Source of the DNA: Cryptomeria japonica
Taxonomy: Eukaryota; Streptophyta; Pinopsida; Cupressales; Cupressaceae
Direction of reading: 5' to 3'
NCBI RefSeq assembly: GCF_030272615.1
Contig: NC_081411.1
Location: forward strand, 156,760,971 to 156,824,970
Length of the DNA: 64,000 nt
Position 1 is the stretch's first letter. Each line of letters starts with the position of its first letter. The notes under the pieces are model-generated. The model made no database searches, was not told where the DNA came from, and saw nothing but the letters and a program-made list of their open reading frames with translations. A program made the position numbers and the translations under genes. This document shows, piece by piece, positions 1-10,417 of the stretch.

Positions 1-660
1 TTGGAATTTGGTTGTATACCTATTTTTTTAGAAATTGTTTGATTTAAAAAAATTCCCTGTGGGTGTTTTCATTCTTTGTTTGAAAACTCTTCAATTTTTT
101 TATTTAAAAAGGAAAGGAATGTTTAAATTTGGCATTGCATCCTTTTGTGTTTGGTTTCAAATTAGTTTCTTGTTTGTGGGGAAAAGAATTGGTTTCAGAT
201 TAGTTTTGTGAATCTTTCCTATGTGTTGAAAACCAGAAAAATTAATTTTTAAATCTTTCTATTTGGAGTTAAATGTAAAAATTAGTTTACTTATTGTTTT
301 GATTTGGGGAAAATTATTATCTATTATATTCACCCCTATAAGGGGTTATGCTGCCCAAATTTTGCCAGATTTGGTTGCCTAGGAGTGGAAATAGTTTTCA
401 AAATTTATCATTCCTCTATTTAATTGACTGAGAAATTTATTCTCAGCATATTGGTATTGGGGGTTTGTGTTTTAAACATAAATGAAAGAGAAAAATTTAA
501 TTATGTTGTTAGTATTTGGACTTGGAAAAAATTTTAGTCTATTTTGCCTGGGTCTCATTAGTTTCTAGGAAATGTTTTTTATTTTTGTAAAAACATAAAT
601 TTAATTTTAAACAAAATTAGTAATGCGATTTGAAAAAATATATATATTTAAATATTCACG
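1..660. other. AT-rich non-coding DNA
   Basis: This stretch is rich in T and A runs and has no long open frame on either strand. No LTR end, poly(A) tail or conserved protein motif is visible. It is probably decayed repeat DNA. Confidence 0.4.
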
Positions 661-840
661 TGAGATGGGGGAGCCAGGGCTCGACCCATCCTCATGATAG
701 GGGGGCGTAGCCCTATGAGGAGCAATGCTCACATATGTGAGACAACGTTGCCTCACATATGTGAGTAGCACCACACAAGCGCCTCACCTCTTTGAAAAGG
801 GGGGCCCACGGAGTTGTGAAAAGCCATGTGAGTTGTTAAT
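661..840. repeat. GC-richer palindrome cluster
   Basis: An island of higher GC in AT-rich DNA. It holds two copies of the perfect palindrome CTCACATATGTGAG (about 727-740 and 749-762) separated by a short spacer containing AACGTT. Several more GTGAG/CTCAC half sites lie nearby. The pair can form either two small hairpins or one larger one. Function unknown. Confidence 0.5.
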
Positions 841-945
841 TAAAATTTTTATTTTTATTTATTTATTTTGTAATATTAAATTATAATTAATATAAATAAT
901 TATATATATATATAATTTCATGTTAGTTTTAAATTTTTTTTTTTA

Positions 946-987
<42 letters not shown>
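946..987. repeat. (AT)n microsatellite
   Basis: About 40 bases of uninterrupted AT dinucleotides in an AT-rich background, preceded by a shorter TA run near 901-914. Confidence 0.8.
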
Positions 988-989
<2 letters not shown>

Positions 990-1299
990 TTGATTTGGAA
1001 AATTAGAATTGAGATTTTATTTTTAAAAACAAATGGAAATGATTATTCTATTTTGGAAAATATAAATAATAGATTAATAAATAAATAAGTTAATTTTTTT
1101 TTATATATGTATATCAAATGTGCATATTTATATAAAAGAAAATTTTGGGTTTTAATTTATCATGAGATGGTGATTTTTAAATTTGGTATTTTTGAAAATA
1201 GAGGAATTAGAAAATCTTGGTTGATTGGCATTTTTAAACAAAATTGAAAATAGATGTGCGTGTTTAATTACTGAAGTCGCATTTATTTTCAAAATGCAA

Positions 1300-2665
1300 G
1301 TCTTTGGTCAGTTTATTAAATGTGGTTATATGGTGGTTTTCATGGTTGTGCATTTCTCGTGTCAATGTTTTGTCATTTGGTTAACCTTATGGGAGGGTTG
1401 ATTTTGACCAAGTGGCTTTCTACGGTATTGAACTCCATGTACTGTTTTATGTGTATACCTTGGTTTTGGGAGATCATGTGATTTTGGTTAAGTGTCATAT
1501 GGGAGAGTGGCTTTTGATTAGGGGTTGCACCCAAAGTGATTAGCTGGGTAACCCATAGAAAGTTTGTTTAAGTAAGTGGTGACTTAATAATATTTAGGGG
1601 GCTTGGTAGATGAAACACTAAATAAGATAGTTATGCCTCACTCATGGTTGAGCGCTAGTATAGACTCAGGATGCAGCAAGAAGGCCTGTAATGGAAAACC
1701 AACAACCTTCTCCTCATGAAAGGATTGTTTGGGTCCACATGAGACTTGGATGGGGTGGGGGGTTCGGGAGAGGTTACTAGGATAACCCATGATGGAGGTC
1801 GGGACCTATGGAGGCCTGTCAGGATAACCATACCAAGCTATGTGATGAAAATCTTCCCTTATGGTCACTAATGTATAGTCTTGATGATTTTCCCTGTTTT
1901 GATGTGGAGTCATGTTCTACGAGTTTACTGTTTGTGAGTTGATCTGATGTTTTGTGAGACCATGTATTCTTTCCTTGTTTTCTAGTGGGTCTTAGTGCTA
2001 TCTCCTAGCATGGAGGAGTGGTTAATTTTTGAGCCACATGGTCGGGTGGTGGTGCCAATTTCCATCGGTATCATGTTCGCTTCCTTCTTGTGAGGGTTGA
2101 CTTTGCAGATGTTCTAGTTGCTCTTTGGACTTGATCATCTCCTTGTTCCAATTGGATTTCCTTTGTATTCCTTAGATTCATTCTTGTACCTATTTGAACC
2201 TTATGAGTTTAGTTGTATCATTTGTATTATTATGCCTTCTTGGCATGTTGTAAACTATGTAACTCATTGTATGATCTTCTATTTAATTCATATGTTATCC
2301 TTTAATTTAAATGCAATGTAGTTGAGATATTATAAGTTGTTAGATTTTATAATGGTAAATAGGGTTATTGAATGAATTATTGAGGTATACTTGATGTATG
2401 TAATCTTTAGTATGTAAGGAAATTAAATGAAAGTATGTAACTTTAAGCATGTCTAATTGAGTTCTTTAATTGAGTATCATTTCTATGTATTATGGATAGT
2501 TAACATGCATCATAAGTGGATAGGTGAACCTTATGATTTCAGTTTCTTTTAAAGTAATATTCATTTTTAGGAATATGGTTAAGTCTTCCGCTTGTGTAAT
2601 TTATCAGTGCAATGTTATAACTTAATGCACCTTAATGATATGTTATGTTTAAAAAAAAAAAAAAT
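1300..2665 (+). repeat. Retroelement-like relic ending in poly(A)
   Basis: Mixed-composition DNA without open frames that ends in a run of about 13 A at 2,650-2,663. The part from about 1,500 to 2,330 (short phrases such as GGGTAACCC and GGATAACC) looks like an old LTR or 3' UTR. The A run could mark the tail of a retroposed copy. No target duplication could be identified, so the class is unresolved. Confidence 0.3.
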
Positions 2666-3060
2666 TCGCTTTTATTCATATGTTTTAGTGTGATCCTTTA
2701 GGGTTTCTTGGCGAGGAATTACAATAGAAACCATAACGCAAAGCAATGCAAAGCATGCATTTCACATAGAAACACTGTCAACCATATTGGTAAACACAAC
2801 TTCCTCATCACAACAATCCAGAACACCAAATGCAAAAAATAACATCTCCAAACATAGCATAACAACATGTCCAGTCTACATGAATAGATATGCAACATAG
2901 AAGATATGCAGAGAAAACTACTTAGCACAAATACACATAAAAATCAACCAGGAAGTCACTAATGACAACCAAAACATTTTGACATCAATGACAAAACATA
3001 AGCACCTCATTTAGATCAACTTTGCAACATAGGACTTCCTTAAAGTTGCATACAAAATAC
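2666..3060 (-). repeat. Possible copia-type LTR fragment
   Basis: Read on the minus strand, the stretch near 2,950-3,000 has the 'TCATTGATGTCAAAA' type of sequence found where copia LTRs begin in this window. No partner LTR, PBS or duplication is visible. Confidence 0.25.
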
Positions 3061-3089
3061 AAATATTTTCTTGTAGATTAATAATTTGT

Positions 3090-3596
3090 GGAGTATAAAA
3101 ACTAGTTTGTATATGTATGAAGAATCATAATGTTTATTTTATAACAACCTAATCATATGCATGTAATTCTATAAAGTTTTTTGTTGAGATTAGTTTCTAT
3201 TTTATTTGTAGTATTCTTGTGGTTGGTCCCAAATGATCCTAAGTTGGTGCTCAGTTTTTTAAGTTATAAATTTGTAGGATTTGGTGCTCTCAAATAAGGG
3301 ATTTTGTGATTCCTTAGGGTTAGTGAATTAAAACTTTGTAAACATTTTTACTCTATGAGGATGGATTAGGCAAGTAGATTCTAGAATCATTTCTCACCAT
3401 GGCTTTTCCCACTCTAGGTTTTCCACATATTTACTATGCATTAATCTCACTATGTGGTTGCATTCTTTCAAATTCCAATTTGAATCTTTCTTAAAGTGCA
3501 AAAAAAATTTCAAATTGGTTTAGGATCTGAATTTTATATCTTTTATTGATTCAACCCCCTTTCTTAGTAGAAGAATTGTGTTCTACATAAGGAGAC
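3090..3596 (+). repeat. 3' part of a copia-type LTR
   Basis: The segment 3,395-3,440 resembles the block shared by other copia LTRs here (a 'CATGGTTTTTCCC' then 'GGTTTTCCAC' arrangement). It is followed at 3,550-3,596 by the 'GATTCAACCCCC ... CTACA' ending typical of the R/U5 end. The 5' part of the LTR and any internal domain are missing. Confidence 0.35.
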
Positions 3597-3597
3597 C

Positions 3598-4267
3598 AAG
3601 TTTGGGAGAAGAAAAGGTGTCCATTTGGATATTTTAATAGTTGTCGAGAGTTATGGAGCACTTGAAATGTATAGTCTAAGTGGATTTGGGTTTGGTTCCA
3701 ATGAGGAGTCACTTGAATAGTTATTTATTATTTTATTATACATCTATTAGCTATTAATTATCTATGCAATGGGTTTAGGAAAGTGGTTTTGGTCTCTTGA
3801 TTTGGGAAAATAGCAATGGTTTTTCCTCTCCCATCAAGCTATAAATTCGAGCTGAGGAATATTTGTTTCATCATAGTTTCATTTAGGTTTACAAGTAGTT
3901 ATAGGATCATTTTGAAGAAGTGAAGTGAATTGAAGTCTATTATTGTTGGATCCAATCTTTGTAAGATTAATAATATACTTTCCCTTGCTCTCTAGTGAAT
4001 TTTTTTCTGAAAGGGTTTCTCCATGTAAATCTCATGTCTCTTTTGATATCATTAGTTTTATATTTGAGTTGAATGGTGCAATCACATGATCATTTCATAT
4101 TTATTTTTAAATTTGGTAATATTTTAAATTTGTAATCACAAAATAAAGTTAATGTTGCAATCTTTCTTCACCTTGTTTCTCAACATACCCTTGAGTTTTC
4201 TTTAATAGAAGCAAGCACACACAAAATCACCAATTGGTATTATGTAAAACCATGTTACTAGAACCCT
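3598..4267 (+). repeat. Second degenerate LTR end with PBS-like site
   Basis: Another U5-like block (about 4,000-4,040, 'GAAAGGGTTTCTCCATG') is followed at about 4,230-4,245 by TTGGTATTATG, a degraded match to the copia primer-binding sequence TTGGTATCAGAGC. Element 1 is inserted about 30 bases further on. No internal domain of this retroelement was recognised on the far side. Confidence 0.3.
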
Positions 4268-4271
4268 AAGA

Positions 4272-4310
4272 GGGTATGTGCACAAAGATAGTGGTTAGAA
4301 AAGTGGACAC
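4272..4310 (+). repeat. Element 1 left terminal inverted repeat
   Basis: About 30 bases pair with the right end with only a few transitions, followed by the shared GTGGACAC. The host duplication AAGA lies directly outside. Confidence 0.85.
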
Positions 4311-4337
4311 GACCCAAAAAAAACATGGAAAAGCAAG

Positions 4338-4545
4338 CAACACGTACGTAGTTCTAAAATTTGAATTCACCTCGTACGCGCTTAGGTTTGTTATTCCCGA
4401 GCTTAGAGAAGGTAGTGCATATGCGCTGCTTTTAGGAAAATGAGTGCATACATGCTACACCTAGGAAAATGGGTGCGTACATGCTACTTATAGGAAAATG
4501 AGTGTGTACGTGCTAATAATCCAAAGATAACCATGTACGCGGTGC
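4338..4545 (+). repeat. Left subterminal repeats, GTACGCGCT type
   Basis: Six or more degenerate copies of a roughly 10-12 base motif close to CCGTACGCGCT occur at 20-40 base spacing (for example CCTCGTACGCGCTT, GTGCATACATGCTA, GTGTGTACGTGCTA). The same motif recurs in two clusters near the right end. Arrays of short subterminal motifs bind element-encoded proteins in CACTA and Mutator elements; by analogy these may be transposase or accessory-protein binding sites. Confidence 0.65.
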
Positions 4546-4675
4546 CTATTAAAAAAAATTGGTTCTCATTTACTCGTGAATAGCACATTTTTACTTCATT
4601 TTTTCTTCATTTTATCTCCTAAACCATGAACGGGGTACTAGATTTCTCCTCCAGGCTATGAATCAAGGTTAGTTT

Positions 4676-7248
4676 TTGTTTATTTGTGTCTTTCTTTCCC
4701 GCTTGTTCAATTTTTTTTACATTTTGAATTTAATTTCATTAATTTTGATTAGGTTTTTTCATTTTTTGTTTCACAAACTTGATTCTTCTAATCCACAACA
4801 AGAACAACCAAATGCACCTCCTGAAAACCCACAAGAACAACTCCCAATTCCTCCTTTTGACCGCACACCCGAAACACAGGAGCAATTAATTAATCAATTA
4901 GGACAAAATATGTCTAAAATCAATAGACTGATTGTTAAATTGAAAACATATGAACTTGAGCATCATCAATCCATCGCCACTAGCCTAGAAACATTATCTA
5001 GTGGTGCCATAGCTATTTCCACACAAATTACCAAATGTGGAATCTTTAGGGATAGGTGTCGTCAATTCTATGCCAATGGGCTATCATACGATGGAGTAAA
5101 ATACAAAAATACTACTAAATAACAAATATGTGCCCTTTTCGTTGATCCCAAAAGTAGTCAGTCATTACCTCTTAATGCAAAGAGGTTTCCCATACATTGG
5201 TGTACCAAAGTGTAGATGAAGAATCTTTTTTGGCTAAGGTGGTGGATGGTCTTTGATGATCCACCTTGTAATAATTATGAGGTGCCATTATATTTTTTGA
5301 GAAAAGTATATTGTGAGTTTGTGCTCACTGTGTGCCCAAACTATCTTGACATGAGAGAGTTCCATGGTAGAGGTGGTGGCTCTGCCCAAGACAGACCTGG
5401 AGCTCGTAGGCGATTACCTGCGGAGAATCACTTCCCCCTAGCACCCAAACCCAAGGTGCATCAGGTTGTCCCAGTAGAGCTGAAAGAGTCGATGGAGCTA
5501 CAAACTCTTCAGGTGGCCACAACATTGAGTGGTGCCATCATCCAGCATGAGATGTCATTAGCACACCCTATTATATTGGATGATGAGCCATTAGGTGGTG
5601 ATAGAGAGCCCATCCAGCATATGTGTGTCAGTTGATCGGGGAAATGCTCAGGGATAGATGATGCAGCTAGTGCAAATGGATCATCATCTCATCTGTGCAC
5701 AATTTGTGGGAGTAGATGTCAGGCCCGCAGGGCTGAGGATTTCATGCTGACAGATGAGTTGATGGACATGGTGTTGTCCCATGAGTGACAAACATAGGTG
5801 TGTTGATTTGAATTCATAGCATTTTATTTATCAGTCACTTTAAATTTGTAATTACATAAATGAATTTTCATTTATACATCAATTTAAATTGAGACAAATA
5901 ATATGCATTTTAGGTAGCAGCATCGGTATCCCATACTCCTCCCCCAGTTGCTATAGTTGCAACTTTGATGCCTGAGGTATAAATTTTGTAACATGTTAAA
6001 ATAGAATAGTACACTTTGAATTCAAAAAAATACAAGATATAGTAACTATCTTTAATGCTTGGTCCAATTTTTGGTTTGTAGGTGTTGACAAGGGGCGAAA
6101 TATCCCAAATTGATGACATCATGCTCTCAGCAATCGATTTTGGCCTACAAGGCTATAAGGTATCATATTTTGTACAACCCTTTTTATGTATTGTTTTGAT
6201 GGAATATGCAAGTCATTTCATTTAAGATTTTGAAAATTATGTTTAATTTATTATCTGTACTAATATCTCATGTTAATTTTTTTTTTTAGGGTACCCCCTC
6301 TACGTCTAGGGCTCGTCCTAACAAAAAGAATTCCTCGAAGACACCAAAATGTGGGAAGAAGGTAATTGAACACATTTTTAGTTGTACAATTGTTTGAAAA
6401 TGTTTAAATCAAGTATTTGTTGGGGTTTGTAGATTGATTAGTGTTTTTTGTCTATTTTACATGTATAGCGGCCATTGAGCTATGTGGATTTGTTGAATGC
6501 ACTTGATTCGCCCATGGATCAAGAGAGAGCGGAGATATGTATCTCTACTTTATTTTATTGATTTCATGATTATATGCATGCGTACATGTGAACTTGTGAT
6601 ATATTATAATCTTATTATTTTTTCATACAGGAAATATCCATACCTATTTCGTCAATGGTGAACCCTCCTCCGTGCACTGGAGAAGCATCTCAAGATCTAG
6701 TACACTTTTGTTTGATATGTAAAATTAATTGTTTTTAACCTTCAATACTTATCATTATAGTAATTATATTTAATCTTTGAACATTTTTTGTATAGGTAAT
6801 AGAGACAGTTTCTACATCGATGGTGAACCATCCTCAGTCCATTGGAGAAGCATCTCAGGCACATGTACGTCATTGTTATCTATATTATAGCTTTTAAGTG
6901 TTTTTGATATATTTATTTTAGTACATTGTATTAATTGTACATTTAATCTACAATAGACCCCTTCGTGGTATGGCCCTAACGTGGATCAATTTAAGTATGT
7001 CTTCAAGAAAACTCCTAAGAGTGACAAGGAGAGGAGAGCGAAGACATTAGCTCCTAGATCAACCAATGAGGTAATCTACATTTCAATAGCAAAGGAATTA
7101 TAGTTAAATTTATAGTTATGTTGTTAATTGTGAACTATTTTCTACAAAAGAATTCTAACTTGGCTTTTGAATTGTGGTTTTGCAGCCATCTACAGAGTTG
7201 CGTACTACATCGAAGAGGCTTGATTTTGATGATCCGCCACAATTTTAG
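4676..7248 (+). pseudogene. Element 1 accessory gene, nine coding exons, function unknown
   Basis: I do not recognise the protein. The first coding exon ends at 5,797; its true start is uncertain (4,676 is only the first in-frame ATG, and an upstream intron ending near 4,760 is possible). It encodes a Q/P-rich N-terminus, a coiled-coil-like stretch, and near its end a C-x2-C pair (LCTICGSRC). Eight short exons follow: 5,914-5,976, 6,082-6,159, 6,290-6,361, 6,469-6,534, 6,631-6,699, 6,796-6,864, 6,957-7,070 and 7,186-7,248. Each is a multiple of three bases, ends in AG and starts with GT at its introns (one exception), and stays open, which is strong evidence for a real gene. The C-terminus is basic (KKTPKSDKERRAK) and ends DFDDPPQF. 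Exon 1 holds in-frame stops at 5,120, 5,213, 5,633, 5,786 and 5,795, each one C-to-T step from CAA, CAG or CGA. The donor after 6,534 reads ATATGT instead of GTATGT. It converges with the transposase, like the second genes of MuDR or En/Spm, but no homology to those is seen. Confidence 0.7.
6631..6864 (+). repeat. Duplicated 69-bp exon pair
   Basis: Two consecutive exons (6,631-6,699 and 6,796-6,864) are both 23 codons long and encode matching peptides sharing SMVN-P and GEASQ. This is a tandem exon duplication inside the accessory gene. Confidence 0.75.
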
Positions 7249-7438
7249 GATCATATAGTGTTAGTTTTGGTCATAGAATGACCAATACATGTAGATATAT
7301 TCTACATTTTTATTGTAAATCGATTTGGACATGGCATATGCCACATTTTTGTAATACTTGTATTGACTTGGTAGACATGCCTTATATATATATCGATATT
7401 TGATCCAATAAATATGTACTGGGCTTATTATTTCATAT

Positions 7439-7709
7439 TTGTTGTATTTTGCGGTTGTCCTTTTATAAATTTAATTGATCATTTGCCTATGTAATCAACA
7501 ATACGAATATAATCAACAAAAATATATGATATAAAACATTGCTATCGTGGAATATGATTTGATAAAATTTCTAAAATGTTTAATTAACCCTACAAAAATC
7601 CTTTTATTCAGTTCATTATTGTGTATTCGTTGTATTTGGTGGCTGCCCTTTTATAAATTTAAATGAATATTTGCATATCTAATCAACAATATGAATATAA
7701 ACAACAATA
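7439..7709 (+). repeat. Direct repeat downstream of the accessory gene
   Basis: About 80 bases at 7,439-7,519 recur at 7,628-7,709 with substitutions (shared CCTTTTATAAATTTAA and AATCAACAATA). The rest of the stretch is AT-rich and probably holds the 3' end of the accessory transcript. Confidence 0.6.
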
Positions 7710-7714
7710 TGTGT

Positions 7715-9315
7715 TTGGTGCGAGAGCACCCTCACGCTCGCAATGGTCAAATTTTTTTCATCATGTGCACAAACCAACATCGCAAGTGTGTCTAGGTGGG
7801 CAAGTTTATGCTAGGCGTGCCCCTTTCGTGCATCCCAAAGCGTCGGAACATCGAGATTCATACCATACCGGTGTGATCTCTTAAGTGCCCTGAGTCCAAA
7901 AAAATGTCAAAATTTGATGAACTATTTCTTGAAATCCAGGACACATATGGTCAATTTTTTGAACCTATGGGGCTGCATGAGGCTCCTCTATAATGCCCTA
8001 CCTCAGTTTTTGATGACTCAGAACCATTTTCAATTGGTAGCATTTTTTCACCTGCTACAAAAACTGTCAGTTGCATGCAATGCATAGTTGCAAGATTGGC
8101 TAGAATTGATTTGGTTCATCACATGCACAAACTGATATCACAAGAGCATCCAAGTGGGTAAGTTTATTCTAGGCATGCCCCTATCATGCATCCCAAAGTG
8201 CCAGAACATTGAGAGTCATACCGTACCGGGGCGATCTCTCAAGTGCCATGAGTCCAAAAAATTGTCAAAATTTGACGGACTATTTCTTCAAATCCAGGAC
8301 ACATATAGTCAATCCGTTTGAACTCGTGGGGTTTTGTGAGGCTCGTCTACAATTTCCTATCTCATTTTTTGACGAGTTGGAGCCATTTTCAATTGGTAGC
8401 ATTTTTTCGCCTACTGCAAAAACCATCAATTGCATGCAATGCAAAGTTGGAAGATTGGCTAGAATTGATTCAGTTTGTCGTGTGCACAAACCAACATCAC
8501 AAGTGTGTCTAGGTGGGTAGGTTTACACTAGGAATGCCTCTTTCATGCATCCCAAATCATCGGAACATCGAGAGTCATACCATACCGAGGCAATCTCTCA
8601 AGTGCCATGAGTCCAAAAAATTGTCAAAATTTGACGAATTGTTTCTTGAAATCCAGGACACATATGGTTGATCTGTTTGAACCCATGGGGTTGTGTGAGG
8701 ATCCTCTACAATGGCCCATCTCATTTTTTGATGACTCAAAGCCATTTTCAATTGGTAGCATTTTTTTCGCTTGTTGCAAAAACCGTCAGTTACATGCAGT
8801 GCAAAGTTGCAAGATTGGCTAGAATTGATTTGGTTCATCGTGTGCACAAACCAACATCATGAGCATGCCTAGGGGAAGGTTTACACTAGGAATGCTCCTA
8901 TCATGCATCCCAAAGCATCGGAACATCGAGAGTCATACCGTACCAGGGCGATCTCTCAAGTGCCCTGAGTCCAAAAAAATGTCAAAATTTGATGGACTGT
9001 TTCTTGAAATCCATGACATATATGGTTGATCAATTTGAACCTGTGGGGTCATGTGAGGCTCCTCTACAATGGCCTATCTTGTTTTTTGATGACTCGAAGC
9101 CAATTTCAATGGGTAGCATTTTTTTGCCTGTTACAAAAATGTCAGTTGCATGCAATGCAAAGTTGCAAGATTGGCCCGAATTGATTCGGTTCATCATGTG
9201 CACAAACCAACATCATGAGCATTTCTGGGTGGGCAGTTTTACGCTAAGCATGCCCCTCTCATGCATCCCAAAGCACCAAAACATTGAGAGTCATACCTTA
9301 CCGACGCAATGTAGA
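7715..9315 (+). repeat. 358-bp tandem satellite, about 4.4 copies
   Basis: Units begin near 7,880, 8,238, 8,597 and 8,955 at the phrase CAAGTGCC-TGAGTCC, preceded by a partial unit from about 7,740. Shared landmarks are GAAATCCAGGACACATATGG, TTTTCAATTGGTAGCATTTTT and TCATGCATCCCAAA. The period is not a multiple of three and the short open frames in it shift from unit to unit, so it is not coding. It lies between the two convergent genes of element 1. Confidence 0.85.
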
Positions 9316-9900
9316 AGTTGTTTGACAACCTTTTTGACAATTTTTTTGACAACAATGACATTTTTTGCTCAAATTATATCTAGTCTCAATGTATGACCCC
9401 TATGACCCAATAATGACTCAAATAATTCTCAATGACTATACAAGAATTAAGAATGCTCATGGTTGACCAGGGACACATCACATATACTCAAAACATAGTC
9501 ACAAAACATTGACACACAAAATAGTCACAAAACATTGTCACATATTATTCAAAAAATTGCCTCTAAATATGGTCAAATCAACTCTTGGCTATTTGATTAT
9601 ACAAAAAAAAGTCTTACAAATCATCTCATGGGCTTTAATACAAAATTTGGCACTACAATATGTGTGATTTAGCTCATCATCATTTTAATATACAAATCAT
9701 CTCATGGGCTTTTATACAAAATTTGGCATTACAATCTGTGTGATTCAGCTCATCGCCATTTTAATATACAAAATTTGGCATGTACATATGTACAAATCAG
9801 CTCATTGTCATTTAAATATACAAAATTATGCCCCTAAACATGTAAAAATCAGCTCATGGGCATTTATATATATAAAAAATGAATATAGAATAATTAGTCG
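9316..9900. repeat. Short AT-rich direct repeats
   Basis: Repeats of CATAGTCACAAAACATTG (9,490-9,540) are followed by about four degenerate units of 70-80 bases with AAATC-CTCATGGGC and ATACAAAATTTGGCA (9,600-9,880). No gene is visible. Confidence 0.6.
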
Positions 9901-10417
9901 ACGATTTATACAAAATTCTCAAAATCATTCTACTCTAAACCGTAGAATCAATCAAGTGAGCCTTCAAGGTTGGCTCTAACCCGTATTATGTCAAGTGTTG
10001 CCTCGTGGTCAGATTCACAAACTTTCCATAAAATCTTGTTATGAGGTCTACCATGATACTTCATCAAATGAATATTTGTTGCAACAACAAGGTTAGAGAA
10101 ATGAAGAATATGTATGTGTGTTTCAAAGTCCTTGAGCAACCAAACATCAGAATTATTGATAGGGTATCTCTGAAGTCATGTTCCTGTCATGACAACAAAC
10201 CCTATTGGGTACTTGATACCCTCTCCGTCAATGATTTTGCTTGTCAATTTTCTTTTTGGCTCAACACAATGACACAAATAGTAATTTATTCCTTCTTCAT
10301 TGTTCTCTTCTACAACAACTGCATACACATGACCTGCATTTTATAAAGTGTTAATTAGTACCAAAAATAAAGTATGATGTAGAACAAAATGAATCAAAAA
10401 GAATACTTGCAAAAAAA

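Noticed and set aside
8209-9396. Open frames in the 358-bp satellite that look alike
   Set aside because: The period is not a multiple of three, frames and stops differ between units, and similarity follows the DNA repeat, not a protein.
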